DNA of 64,000 bases from Sinorhizobium fredii NGR234 (GTDB lineage Bacteria; Pseudomonadota; Alphaproteobacteria; Rhizobiales; Rhizobiaceae): positions 3,070,001-3,134,000 of the forward strand of contig NC_012587.1 in the NCBI RefSeq assembly GCF_000018545.1, in the 5' to 3' direction. The notes under the pieces were generated by a model that was not told the origin of the DNA, did no database searches, and saw only the letters and a list, made by a program, of their open reading frames with translations. The translations under genes and the position numbers were made by a program. This document shows positions 35,210 to 44,387 of the stretch, in pieces; the stretch's first letter is position 1, and every line of letters starts with the position of its first letter.

Positions 35210-35257
35210 TGACTCGTACGGCGTACGAATTAGTCGCACCGTACGACGTACGAGTCA
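35210..35257. promoter_or_regulatory. Double TetR-type operator between ridA-like gene and tetR
   Basis: Two palindromes: TCGTACGGCGTACGA at 35214-35228 and CGTACGACGTACG at 35240-35252, with centres 25 bp apart. The whole forms a larger inverted repeat (18-base arms, 17 identical). TTGACT -35-like hexamers lie at the outer edges on both strands (35209 onward, and its mirror), each pointing inward across the operators, so overlapping divergent promoters are likely. Confidence 0.75.
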
Positions 35258-35324
35258 ACCGTTCAGGATCGACATTCGCCGCATTGTCGGGCTAAATCGA
35301 CGTTCGGGTCAGCAAGGAAGACGG

Positions 35325-36032
35325 ATGGCAACCAAGCGCAGCGGTGCTCAGAGCAAACGGTCTCGACGGATAGATGCGGCACTCCATTCCGGGCAGGAGC
35401 CGCGCAGTGAACCGCCTCTTTCCCTGGAACGTATCGTGGCGACAGCGGTAGAACTGCTGGACGCCGAGGGAGTCGACGGATTGAAGATGCGTCGGCTGGC
35501 CGATCGCCTCGGCTCGGGCGCGATGAGCCTCTACTGGCACGTCGACAACAAGGAGGAGGTCTTTGATCTGGCACTCGACTCGGTGCTCGAATATCGCGGG
35601 CCGCCGCAAACCATCGAGTCTGAAGACTGGCGTGGGGAAGTCTTTCATATGCTCGAAGACTGGCGCGCCAGCATGCTGCGCCATCCTTGGTCGGCATCGC
35701 TGTTGCCGCGCCGGGCGCTCGGGCCGAACATCCTCAGTCGCCTGGAACTGCTGAGCAAGACCTTGTCAAAGGCCGGCGTAGCGGACGCGGATTTGAACGT
35801 CGCGATATGGTCGCTCTGGAACTATGTGGTAGGCGCTACCTTCACCCGGGCGAGCTTCGATCTTTCGGATGACGACAGGGCCGCCGCGCAGCTGCGCCTT
35901 GAGCAGCTCAGCGAACGCTACCCGACGATCGGACGCTCTCGGCTGCTGTTGGACAACGACTGGGATGGCGCTTTCAGGAAAGGCCTCGACTTGCTGCTCG
36001 ATGGCCTGGCCCAAGATGAGGCTGAAGGGTAG
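35325..36032 (+). CDS. TetR-family regulator with TetR_C domain
   Basis: 235 aa. HTH at about 30-75: LSLERIVATAVELLDAEGVDGLKMRRLADRLGSGAMSLYWHVDNKEEV-type sequence, strongly like TetR proper (MRRLADRLG...SLYWHV). The TetR_C ligand domain follows (about 85-230; GEVFHMLEDWRASMLRHPW, LWNYVVGATFTR). Divergent from the exported RidA gene and separated by the CGTACG operators; probable repressor of both. ATG at 35325 follows AAGGAAG. Confidence 0.9.
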   Translation: MATKRSGAQSKRSRRIDAALHSGQEPRSEPPLSLERIVATAVELLDAEGVDGLKMRRLADRLGSGAMSLYWHVDNKEEVFDLALDSVLEYRGPPQTIESEDWRGEVFHMLEDWRASMLRHPWSASLLPRRALGPNILSRLELLSKTLSKAGVADADLNVAIWSLWNYVVGATFTRASFDLSDDDRAAAQLRLEQLSERYPTIGRSRLLLDNDWDGAFRKGLDLLLDGLAQDEAEG

Positions 36033-36047
36033 CTTTGGGCCCAAAGC
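36032..36047. promoter_or_regulatory. 16-bp perfect palindrome after tetR
   Basis: GCTTTGGGCCCAAAGC begins at the last base of the tetR stop and lies 175 bp upstream of the FAD oxidase gene. It could be a short terminator stem or an operator. No T-run follows. Confidence 0.35.
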
Positions 36048-36221
36048 GACTGTCGCGAACCCCCGATTAAAGCGGCGACTTGAATCCGACCTTCCCGAAA
36101 AATCGGCTTGCGCCGATATCGGCACAAGACGCGTGGAACGGGGCGTAAGCCTCTTGCTCTCCCGACCGCCATCACTAAAAACGAAGCGGCAATTCTCAGT
36201 TTTGAGGACCGGCGGGGAATC

Positions 36222-37457
36222 ATGGCGCGTATCGGAATAATTGGAGCGGGAATCATCGGCTGTGCCGCGGCGGTCCATCTCATCGCCGAAGGCCACGCGG
36301 TCACGGTTTTCGAGAAGGACGTCGACGGGCTGCCCGCTTCGGTCGGCAATGCCGGCATCCTCGCCGTTCCGGAGATCGATCCGATGGCCCGCCCGGAAAT
36401 GCTCTTCGCGGCGCCGAAGTGGCTGGCCGATCCGCTCGGGCCGCTGACACTCCGCTGGCAGGATCTGCCGGCGCTTGCACCATGGCTCTTCCATCTGCTT
36501 CGGGCGGCGCGTCCGGCCCAGGTGGCACGCTCGCGCCAGGCCCTGCTCGGCCTGATGCGCGACGCATTCGCCGCGCATCAGGTAATGGCAAAGCTCTGCG
36601 GTATCTCCGGCCACATGAGCCCGACCGGGGCTCTGACGATCTTCGACGGCGAGGCCGCCCTCGATGCCGCGTTCCGGCACGAACAGGCAACCGCCCAGCT
36701 TCTCGGCTTCGGCGTCGAACGGCTCGACGCCCGTGCCGCCCGCAGCCGCGTCCCTGCGCTCGAGGGCACGTTCGCCGGCGGTGTCTTCAGCAGCGGATAC
36801 CAGACCTTTCTCGATCCGTTGAAGCTGCTGCGCGACATGCAGCACCATGTCCGGCAACACGGCACGCTCATCGAGGCCGGCGTCGAAGCCGTGCAGCCAG
36901 TCACCGAGGGAATCACCGTGCTCGCCGACAGCGGCGAACGGCAGGTTTTCGACAAGGTGGTGATCGCTGCGGGCGTGTGGTCGCGCACGCTCGTCCGCCA
37001 GCTCGGACTGAAGGTGCTCCTGGAAACCGAGCGCGGCTACAACACCACCTTCGCCGATCCGATCGCGAAGCTGGAAATGCCGCTCTTCTTCGCCGAGCAC
37101 GGCTTCGTCGCGACGCCGCTTGCCGACGCCCTGCGCATCGGCGGTGCCGTGGAATTGGCCCGGCCGGAGGCGCCGCCGAACTATGCGCGGGCCGCCGCGA
37201 TGCGTCGGAAGATGCGGCGTTATGTTCCGAGCCTGCCGGAGACCGGCGGCAAGGAATGGATGGGCCGGCGCCCCTCGACACCGGATTCCGTTCCGGTCAT
37301 CAGCCTTCATCCGGCCGATCCGCGTATCGCCATGGCTTTCGGACACGGCCATCTCGGCCTGACGCTCTCGGCGATCACCGGTGCAAAGGTTGCCACTCTC
37401 CTCTCGAAGGGAGCCAGTGCCGATCTCGAACCCTTCAACATCGGGCGCTTCCAGTAG
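36222..37457 (+). CDS. FAD-dependent D-amino-acid dehydrogenase/oxidase (DadA-like)
   Basis: 411 aa, DAO fold. N-terminal dinucleotide motif RIGIIGAGIIGCAAAVHLIAEGHAVTVFEKD; substrate domain in the middle (SRVPALEGTFAGGVFSSGYQTFLDP); C-terminal FAD contact GRRPSTPDSVPVISLHP and GHGHLGLTLSAITG. ATG at 36222, with GGCGGGGAATC upstream, directly precedes the FAD motif. DadA-like enzymes oxidise D-amino acids to keto acids at the membrane quinone pool; other DAO substrates (sarcosine, proline derivatives) are possible. 90 bp before a nucleoside hydrolase gene on the same strand, perhaps co-transcribed. Confidence 0.87.
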   Translation: MARIGIIGAGIIGCAAAVHLIAEGHAVTVFEKDVDGLPASVGNAGILAVPEIDPMARPEMLFAAPKWLADPLGPLTLRWQDLPALAPWLFHLLRAARPAQVARSRQALLGLMRDAFAAHQVMAKLCGISGHMSPTGALTIFDGEAALDAAFRHEQATAQLLGFGVERLDARAARSRVPALEGTFAGGVFSSGYQTFLDPLKLLRDMQHHVRQHGTLIEAGVEAVQPVTEGITVLADSGERQVFDKVVIAAGVWSRTLVRQLGLKVLLETERGYNTTFADPIAKLEMPLFFAEHGFVATPLADALRIGGAVELARPEAPPNYARAAAMRRKMRRYVPSLPETGGKEWMGRRPSTPDSVPVISLHPADPRIAMAFGHGHLGLTLSAITGAKVATLLSKGASADLEPFNIGRFQ

Positions 37458-37547
37458 CCCAAGGCAACCCGATCGATTGACTTTCCCCGCAGCTTGCCCA
37501 TTGCCGCCGACGCAAAGGGTCAGATTTCCCCAGAGAAGGAAGACGAC

Positions 37548-38501
37548 ATGCACAAGGTTATTTTCGACACGGATCCGGGCGTCGACGACGCCATGGCGCT
37601 TCTCTTCCTGCACCGGCACCCGCAGATCGACCTCGTCGGCATCACCTCGGTGTTCGGCAACGCCTCCATCGAGACGACGACGCGCAATGCGCTCTTTCTC
37701 AAGCAGGCCTGGGGCATTGCCGCACCGGTCGCCAAGGGCCTCGGCGAGATGTTCAATCCCGGTCGGCCGCATATCGACTGGCCGACGGGCATCCATGGCC
37801 ACGACGGGCTCGGCAATATCGACGTGCCTGATGTGATCGACCTGCCGCTCGATCCCCGCCCTGCCCATCGGTTCATCATCGATACGGTGCGCGCCAATCC
37901 CGGGGAGGTAACGCTCGTCGCCGTCGGCCGCATGACCAATCTGGCCCGCGCGTTGCGTGAAGACCCGGAGATCGCCGGCCTCGTCAAGGCCGTGGTGATC
38001 ATGGGCGGCGCCTTCGATGTGCCGGGCAACATCACGCCGGCGGCCGAGGCCAATATCCATGGCGACCCGGAGGCCGCCGACGCGGTGATGACCGCCCCAT
38101 GGCCGGTGACGGTGATCGGTCTCGACGTGACCTCGCAGACGGTGATGACGCGCGCCACGCTCGCCGATATCGCCGAGCGGGGCGGCAAAGCGGCAAAACT
38201 CCTCGCTGACATCTCGCAGTTCTACATCGTCTTCTACGAGCAACATGTCGATGACGGCATGGTCATCCACGACAGCTGCGCCTGTGCCTATGTCGTCGCG
38301 CCGGAATTGTTCCAAACCCGCAGCGGCCCGATCCGCGTCCTGTGCGGCGGCATCGCCGACGGCCAGACGATCCAGAAGCCGGACGGACGGCTTTTCCCGC
38401 CGAATGCCTGGGACGGGGCGCCGAGCCAGAAGGCCTGCATCGGCATCGATGCCGACGCGGTGCTGAAACTGATCGGCGATACGCTGGCGAACGGTCGTTA
38501 G
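37548..38501 (+). CDS. Inosine-uridine-type nucleoside hydrolase
   Basis: 317 aa. The Ca2+-binding DTDPGVDDA motif stands at residues 6-14, after MHKVIF, as the family requires; downstream VVIMGGAFDVPGNITPAAEANIHGDPEAA and the late His/Asp site VIHDSCACAYV complete the active site. Splits ribonucleosides to base and ribose in the cytosol. ATG at 37548 follows GAAGGAAGACGAC. Which bases are cut cannot be read. Confidence 0.92.
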   Translation: MHKVIFDTDPGVDDAMALLFLHRHPQIDLVGITSVFGNASIETTTRNALFLKQAWGIAAPVAKGLGEMFNPGRPHIDWPTGIHGHDGLGNIDVPDVIDLPLDPRPAHRFIIDTVRANPGEVTLVAVGRMTNLARALREDPEIAGLVKAVVIMGGAFDVPGNITPAAEANIHGDPEAADAVMTAPWPVTVIGLDVTSQTVMTRATLADIAERGGKAAKLLADISQFYIVFYEQHVDDGMVIHDSCACAYVVAPELFQTRSGPIRVLCGGIADGQTIQKPDGRLFPPNAWDGAPSQKACIGIDADAVLKLIGDTLANGR

Positions 38502-38516
38502 AGACTGCCAAGAAAG

Positions 38517-38673
38517 TCCCCTCCCCAACCCCTCCCCACAGGGGGAGGGACTTACCCCCGCGATAGCCTCCGCACCTGATCTTGACCTTGCCACTCGTGG
38601 CGACGTTGATCGCGACGGGGGCGGCGCCGTATGTGAGCCCCTCCCCCTTGTGGGGAGAGGTCTTACGCAGGGG
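38517..38673. repeat. Inverted-repeat element, family B (copy 1)
   Basis: Left arm CCCCTCCCCAACCCCTCCCC-ACAGGGGGAGGGAC and right arm CCCCTCCCCCTTGTGGGGAG enclose about 90 unique bases. The copy at 63036-63195 is more perfect. Here the right arm decays after GAGAGG. It lies between the nucleoside hydrolase and exonuclease genes and probably separates their transcripts. Confidence 0.8.
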
Positions 38674-38730
38674 ATGAAAAACTTGCCCGGATAGCTGGCA
38701 GAGCCGCGCCGGCCGGCTATCTTTGTTCGC

Positions 38731-39741
38731 ATGAAGCCGGACAGTTTGCTCTATCCCGCCCCGAAGGGACTCTATTGCGAGAAGGGAGATTTCTACATCG
38801 ACCCGGTGCAGCCGGTCGAAAGGGCGCTGATCACCCATGGCCATTCCGACCACGCCCGCACCGGTCATGGCCGCGTGCTCGCGACGCGCGAGACGCTCGA
38901 CATCATGCGCATCCGCTACGGTGACCTCTTTTGCGGCGCAAGCGAGGTGGCCAACCTTGGCGAAACGATCGTTGTCAACGGCGTTCGGGTCTCATTCCAT
39001 CCGGCCGGCCATGTCCTCGGCTCCGCCCAGATTGCAGTCGAGGCGGGTGGAAGGCGGATCGTCGTTTCGGGCGACTACAAGCGGCGCTCCGACCCGACCT
39101 GCCGCCCCTTCGAACCGGTGCCCTGCGACGTCTTCATTACCGAGGCGACCTTCGGCCTGCCGGTCTTCCACCATCCGGACGACCGGTCGGAGACGGCCCG
39201 GCTTCTCGCATCGCTGAAGCAGTTTCCCGAGCGCGCCCATGTCGTCGGCGCTTACGCGCTCGGCAAGGCGCAGCGGCTGATCGCGCTGCTGCGCCAGCAG
39301 GGCTACGACGAACCGATCCATATTCACGGCGCGCTCGCGAAACTCTGTGAGTATTACCGGGCGGAAGGCATCGATCTCGGCGAGCTTCGCCCGGCCACCC
39401 TCGCCGGCGACACGAGGCCGGATTTCGCCGGCGGCATCGTGATCGGCCCGCCTTCGGCTTTTGCCGACCGCTGGGCGCGGCGTTTCGCCGAGCCCGTCGC
39501 CGCTTTCGCTTCCGGATGGATGCTCATTCGCCAGCGCGCCAAGCAGCGCGGCGTCGAACTGCCGCTCGTCATCTCCGACCATTGCGACTGGGCCGAACTC
39601 ACCGGCACCATCCGCGAAATCGCGCCGGCCGAAGTGTGGGTGACGCATGGCCGCGAGGAGGCCCTGGTGCGCTGGTGCGAACTGGCGGGCATCCCGGCGC
39701 GGCCGCTCCATCTCGTCGGTTACGACGACGAAGGAGAATGA
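38731..39741 (+). CDS. Ligase-associated metallo-beta-lactamase-fold DNA exonuclease
   Basis: 336 aa. MBL/beta-CASP-like fold: LITHGHSDHARTGHGRVLAT with the HxHxDH metal motif, HPAGHVLGSAQI, VVSGDYKRRSDPTC, and ISDHCDWAELTGTIREI at the C-terminus. This matches the exonuclease found next to bacterial ATP-dependent (LigC/Lig-b type) ligases and thought to trim DNA ends before sealing. It ends 3 bp before the ligase gene. Cytosolic DNA repair by inference. Confidence 0.9.
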   Translation: MKPDSLLYPAPKGLYCEKGDFYIDPVQPVERALITHGHSDHARTGHGRVLATRETLDIMRIRYGDLFCGASEVANLGETIVVNGVRVSFHPAGHVLGSAQIAVEAGGRRIVVSGDYKRRSDPTCRPFEPVPCDVFITEATFGLPVFHHPDDRSETARLLASLKQFPERAHVVGAYALGKAQRLIALLRQQGYDEPIHIHGALAKLCEYYRAEGIDLGELRPATLAGDTRPDFAGGIVIGPPSAFADRWARRFAEPVAAFASGWMLIRQRAKQRGVELPLVISDHCDWAELTGTIREIAPAEVWVTHGREEALVRWCELAGIPARPLHLVGYDDEGE

Positions 39742-39744
39742 CGG

Positions 39745-41358
39745 ATGAAAGCCTTCGCCGAACTGCTCGGCCGTCTCGTCCTGACGCCCCAGCGAAATGC
39801 CAAGATACGGCTGCTCGCCGACTATTTCCGCAGCACTCCCGACCCGAGCCGCGGCTACGCGCTCGCGGCGATCGCCGGGACGCTTTCGCTCAACACCGTG
39901 AAACCTGCATTGATCCGAGACCTGCTGCTCGAGCGCATGGACGAGGTGCTGTTCCACTATTCCTACGACTATGTCGGCGATCTTGCCGAGACGGTGTCGC
40001 TGGCCTGGGAGCCGCCGGAGGGGATTGCACCTGCGGACATTCCGCTCGGGGAAGTCGTCGAGCGGCTTCAAAGGGCGGGGCGGTCCGAGGTGCGGTCGCT
40101 CGTCCGCGACGTGCTCGACCGGCTCGATACCGCCGGCCGCTTCGCTTTTCTGAAACTGGTCACCGGCGGCTTGCGGATCGGCGTTTCGGCGCGGCTCGCC
40201 AAACAGGCGCTGGCCGACATGGGCGGCAAGGACATCGGCGAGATCGAAACCTTGTGGCACGGGCTTTCGCCGCCCTATCTGCCGCTCTTTCTGTGGCTTT
40301 CCGGGGAAGCGGAGATGCCGGTCCTGACCACGCCGGCCGTGTTTCATTCGGTGATGCTGGCCACTCCGATCGGCGACGGCGACCTCGAAGGCCTCGACCC
40401 GGCCGACTTCGCCGCCGAATGGAAATGGGACGGCATCCGCGTCCAGCTCGCCAATATCGGCGGCGTGCGGCGGCTCTATTCCCGCAGCGGCGACGAGATT
40501 TCCGGAGCCTTTCCGGAAATCATCGAGGCTGCCGATATCGCCGGCGTGATCGACGGCGAACTCCTGGTCGGCGGAACGACGCGCACCAATCGCTCGACCG
40601 CCACCTTCGGGGACCTGCAGCAGCGGCTCAATCGAAAGACCGTCAACCGCAAGCTGCTGGAAGAGTACCCTGCCTTCATTCGCGGCTACGACATCCTCTT
40701 TTCCGGCGAGCGCGACATGCGGCCCGAGCCCTTCCACGCCCGTCGCGAAGCCCTGGCGGACCTCATCGACGCCGCGTCGCCGCAGCATTTCGACCTGTCG
40801 CCGCTCGTCGCCTTCTCAACCTGGGAGGAACTCGATCGGCTCCGCTCGGACCCGCCGGATCCGGTCATCGAGGGCATCATGCTGAAACGCCTCGATTCGC
40901 CCTATCTGGCCGGTCGGAAGAAAGGCCCATGGTTCAAGTGGAAGCGCGCGCCGTTCAACATCGACGCGGTGCTGATGTACGCGCAGCGCGGCCACGGCAA
41001 GCGCTCCAGCTACTATTCGGATTTCACCTTCGGCGTCTGGACGGAGGCGGAAGGCGGCACGGCCCTGGTTCCCGTCGGCAAGGCCTATTTCGGCTTCACC
41101 GATGCCGAGCTCGAGGTGCTTGATCGGTTCGTCCGCGACAACACGGTCGAGCGCTTCGGCCCGGTGCGGGCGGTCCGCGCCGAACCGGACGCCGGCTTTG
41201 TCGTCGAGGTGGCCTTCGAAGGCCTGAACCGATCGACCCGTCACAAGTCGGGCGTCGCCATGCGCTTCCCGCGCATCGCCCGGCTGAGACCGGACAAGCT
41301 GCCCCGGGAGGCCGACCGTCTGGAGACCTTGCAGGCAATGATGGGCATCAAGAGTTAG
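39745..41358 (+). CDS. ATP-dependent DNA ligase (cisplatin-damage-response type)
   Basis: 537 aa. N-terminal DNA-binding domain (about 1-200: TPQRNAKIRLLADYFRSTPDPSRGYALAAIAG), nucleotidyltransferase domain with the adenylated Lys at 227 in EWKWDGIRVQL, SRSGDEISGAFPEI, DGELLVG, EGIMLKRLDSPYLAGRK and GPWFKWKR, then an OB domain (about 420-537). An additional ATP ligase besides LigA for repair. Directly follows the exonuclease gene. In many genomes two more genes (DEXH helicase and phosphoesterase) follow; here a GGDEF-EAL gene follows instead. Confidence 0.93.
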   Translation: MKAFAELLGRLVLTPQRNAKIRLLADYFRSTPDPSRGYALAAIAGTLSLNTVKPALIRDLLLERMDEVLFHYSYDYVGDLAETVSLAWEPPEGIAPADIPLGEVVERLQRAGRSEVRSLVRDVLDRLDTAGRFAFLKLVTGGLRIGVSARLAKQALADMGGKDIGEIETLWHGLSPPYLPLFLWLSGEAEMPVLTTPAVFHSVMLATPIGDGDLEGLDPADFAAEWKWDGIRVQLANIGGVRRLYSRSGDEISGAFPEIIEAADIAGVIDGELLVGGTTRTNRSTATFGDLQQRLNRKTVNRKLLEEYPAFIRGYDILFSGERDMRPEPFHARREALADLIDAASPQHFDLSPLVAFSTWEELDRLRSDPPDPVIEGIMLKRLDSPYLAGRKKGPWFKWKRAPFNIDAVLMYAQRGHGKRSSYYSDFTFGVWTEAEGGTALVPVGKAYFGFTDAELEVLDRFVRDNTVERFGPVRAVRAEPDAGFVVEVAFEGLNRSTRHKSGVAMRFPRIARLRPDKLPREADRLETLQAMMGIKS

Positions 41359-41381
41359 CCGTACCGATTTCGGCTATTTCA

Positions 41382-44132
41382 GTGACCGCGAATGAAGAAT
41401 TGTTAAGGAGAGTTTGGAATATTCGGGCTGTCTTGCCACCAATTCCGCATCCGCAGGGTCGTCTTGTGCCAGAAATAAAAGGTCAATATTTTGGGAAATA
41501 CCGGCTCTCGCGGTTTCTGACGCCCAATTACGTCCCAGCCCTGATCGCGACCTTGGTGGTTCTGATTGCCGGGGTTCTCGCCGACAATCAGAACCGGGTC
41601 GTTTTCGAAGCGCGTCTGCGCTCCGAGGTCGCGGACGAACTCAACCCGATACGCTCGCGCCTGGAGAGCAGCGTCAACGGCAATATCCAACTCGTCCGCG
41701 GCCTGATCGGCACGATCGCGACCGAGCCCGACATGCGGCAGCAGCGCTTCAGCGAACTTGCCCAGAGCATCTTCAGCGAACGTTCGCAACTTCGCAACCT
41801 CGCCGCAGCACCCAACCTGGTCGTCTCCATGGTCTACCCGGTGGCGGGCAACGAGAAGGCGATCGGCCTCGACTACCGCAGCAACGACAAGCAACGCGAA
41901 GCCGTCATGCGTGTGGTGGCGAGCGGAAAGATGGTGCTTGCCGGCCCCGTCGATCTCGTCCAGGGCGGTCGCGGATTGATCGGCCGGTTTCCGGTGACGG
42001 GCAATGCCGGCGGCAGCAAGCGTTTCTGGGGGCTGATGTCGGCAGTCATCGACATCGATCAGCTCTATCGCGACAGCGGTCTTGTCTCCTCCAAACTCGG
42101 TATCGACATCGCCCTTGCCGGCCGTGATGGCCAGGGACGCGACGGCGCGATCTTCTTCGGCGATCCGGCGATCTTCGGCAAGGCGCCGGTGGAGATGGAC
42201 GTGACGCTGCCCGGCGGCTCGTGGCGGATGGCGGCGATACCGAAGGGCGGCTGGCCGGCGACGCCGGACAATGCCTGGCAGGTCCGCCTGCTCATCCTGC
42301 TCGGCGGCCTGATGATCGTCGTGCCGATGATCGTCACGGGACATCTGACGACGGAGCGCCAGCGAAACATCCGCGCGCTCCGGCAGAGCAAGGACCAGCT
42401 GCTGGAACTTTCGCATCGCCTCAAGATCGCGCTCGACACATCCAAGATCGGCATCTGGGAACTCGATATCGACACCGGCAGACTGCTGTGGGACAACCGG
42501 ATGAAGGAGCTTTACGGCGTCGGCTCATCCGTCCGCGAAAACTACGACGACTGGAAGGAGGCGCTGCATCCCGACGATCTCGCGCGCGCCGAGGCGGAAT
42601 ATGCCGAGACGGTCGCAAGCGGCGGCGCCTACAATTCCGAATTCCGTATTCGGCTGCCGGGCGGCGAGATCCGCCACGTCCGCGCCATGGGTTCGATCCA
42701 CGCGAGCGCGCGGGGAAGCCGGAAGATCGTCGGCGTCAACTGGGACGTGACGGCCGACGTCGAAACGCGCGCGAGACTTTCCGAGGCCAAACGCCTTGCC
42801 GAAGCCCATAGCGCCGAGCTGGAGGCGGCGCGGTACCGGATGGAGTTCAATGCCCTGCACGACCCGTTGACGGGCCTGCCGAACCGCCGCTTCCTCGACC
42901 AGATCCTTGGCGACCACGCCCGGCAATTCGACGCCCGGGACAGGGTCAGCATCTTCCATATCGACCTCGACCGTTTCAAGCAGATCAACGATACGATGGG
43001 CCATGCTGCGGGCGACGAAATACTCAGACATGCGGCCGGACTGCTGCGCTCGAGTGCGAGGGAGAGCGACTTCGTCGCCCGGATCGGCGGCGACGAATTC
43101 GTCATCATCCGTGCAGGCGGCAACACCGAGGAAGATGCGGCGCTGGCCTCGAGCATCATCGAGGCAATGAGCACGCCGGTCCGCTACAAGGACCAGGAAT
43201 GCCGGATCGGCGTCAGCATCGGCATCGCCGCCCAGGCCGCGGCGACCGACGAGCTCGCCCAGATCCTCGTCAACGCCGACATCGCGCTCTACGAGGCCAA
43301 AAGGCGCGGCCGCAACAGGCACGAAACCTTCACCGGGGCGCTCAAGACCGCCGTGTTCCAGACGAAGCAGACGGCCGACGAGATCCTTCGCGGGCTCGAG
43401 CAGAACGAGTTCGTCGCACATTTCCAGCCGCAGTTTTGTCCGGCATCCCTGGAGGTCATCGGCGTCGAAGCGCTGGCGCGATGGGATCACCCCACCAAGG
43501 GGCTGATCGGGCCGCACGCCTTCCTGAAAACCGCCGAAGACATCAACGTCGTCGCAGCCATCGACCAGGCGATCCTAGAGCAGGCGCTCTTCCAGATCTG
43601 CCGCTGGGAGGCGAACGGCATCCGCATACCCAAGGTCTCGGTCAACCTCTCCTATTCGCGGCTGCGCGACGAGGGGCTGATCGAACGGCTGGAGCAGATG
43701 CGCATACCCGAGGGTCGGCTTTCCTTCGAATTGCTCGAATCGATTTCCTTCGACGAGAACGACACGACGCTGCTGTCGAACATCAGGCGCATCAAGGAAC
43801 TGGGCATCGACATCGAGATCGATGATTTCGGCACCGGCTACGCCTCCATCCTCAGCCTCTTGAAGCTGACGCCGCGTCGCCTGAAGATCGACCGGCAACT
43901 GGTACTGCCGCTTCTCGAGTCCCCCCAGCAACGCCGCCTCGTCGAGTCGATTATCGACATCGGGACCTCCCTCGGCATCGAAGTGATCGCCGAAGGCGTG
44001 GAGACGCACGAACACGCCGCCATTCTCAAGCAACTCGGCTGCCATGGACTGCAGGGTTACGCCTTCGCCCGGCCGATGAGCGCCAATGACCTCGCGACCT
44101 TCATCTTCGAACGGAAATGGCGCGCCGCCTGA
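41382..44132 (+). CDS. CHASE-PAS-GGDEF-EAL membrane signalling protein
   Basis: 916 aa as drawn. Order: TM1 (YVPALIATLVVLIAGVLA, about 50-67), periplasmic CHASE sensor (about 80-290; RGLIGTIATEPDMRQ, VSMVYPVAGNEKAIGLDYR), TM2 (LLILLGGLMIVVPMIVTG, about 304-322), PAS (about 340-465), GGDEF (GGDEF intact at 569-573 in ARIGGDEFVII) and EAL (Glu696 in GVEALARW, EGVETHEHAA near the end). Both c-di-GMP synthesis and breakdown motifs look intact. The start is uncertain: GTG 41382 has no good RBS, GTG 41466 is in frame, and an AAGGAG at 41405 has no clear start near it. Confidence 0.92.
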   Translation: MTANEELLRRVWNIRAVLPPIPHPQGRLVPEIKGQYFGKYRLSRFLTPNYVPALIATLVVLIAGVLADNQNRVVFEARLRSEVADELNPIRSRLESSVNGNIQLVRGLIGTIATEPDMRQQRFSELAQSIFSERSQLRNLAAAPNLVVSMVYPVAGNEKAIGLDYRSNDKQREAVMRVVASGKMVLAGPVDLVQGGRGLIGRFPVTGNAGGSKRFWGLMSAVIDIDQLYRDSGLVSSKLGIDIALAGRDGQGRDGAIFFGDPAIFGKAPVEMDVTLPGGSWRMAAIPKGGWPATPDNAWQVRLLILLGGLMIVVPMIVTGHLTTERQRNIRALRQSKDQLLELSHRLKIALDTSKIGIWELDIDTGRLLWDNRMKELYGVGSSVRENYDDWKEALHPDDLARAEAEYAETVASGGAYNSEFRIRLPGGEIRHVRAMGSIHASARGSRKIVGVNWDVTADVETRARLSEAKRLAEAHSAELEAARYRMEFNALHDPLTGLPNRRFLDQILGDHARQFDARDRVSIFHIDLDRFKQINDTMGHAAGDEILRHAAGLLRSSARESDFVARIGGDEFVIIRAGGNTEEDAALASSIIEAMSTPVRYKDQECRIGVSIGIAAQAAATDELAQILVNADIALYEAKRRGRNRHETFTGALKTAVFQTKQTADEILRGLEQNEFVAHFQPQFCPASLEVIGVEALARWDHPTKGLIGPHAFLKTAEDINVVAAIDQAILEQALFQICRWEANGIRIPKVSVNLSYSRLRDEGLIERLEQMRIPEGRLSFELLESISFDENDTTLLSNIRRIKELGIDIEIDDFGTGYASILSLLKLTPRRLKIDRQLVLPLLESPQQRRLVESIIDIGTSLGIEVIAEGVETHEHAAILKQLGCHGLQGYAFARPMSANDLATFIFERKWRAA

Positions 44133-44182
44133 GATAGGGGCAACCGGCCGGAGCGCTCCGCTCTCGCGCAGAGCGCTGCAGG

Positions 44183-44205
44183 ACGCGACGTCTCGGCGCG
44201 TTTTT
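44183..44205 (+). terminator. Weak terminator after the GGDEF-EAL gene
   Basis: ACGCG ... CGCGT arms then TTTTT, about 50 nt after the stop. Short stem, so moderate to low support. Confidence 0.4.
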
Positions 44206-44219
44206 CTGTCCCGAAAGGC

Positions 44220-44248
44220 TTGGCAGTCGAGCGGAAAAAAGTCATAAA
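44220..44248 (+). promoter_or_regulatory. Sigma-70-like promoter for the pha operon
   Basis: TTGGCA at 44220-44225, 17-base spacer, CATAAA at 44243-44248, in an A-rich stretch about 125-145 bp before the PhaAB reading frame. By inspection only. Confidence 0.5.
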
Positions 44249-44387
44249 AACATATGCCTCTGCCGCTTCGCGGATAGTCCGGGCATTTCGGCGACGGTTG
44301 CTCCGGCGGCTGTCCCTCCGGAACCAGCAGTTCCAATCTCCGATGCATCCAGACCGAGAGGGCTGAACGATCGAATACGCGGAAAAA

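Noticed and set aside
35766..38732. Open frame of nearly 1,000 codons on the minus strand
   Set aside because: It runs antisense to tetR, the FAD oxidase and the nucleoside hydrolase, all with clear motifs. Shadow of codon bias.
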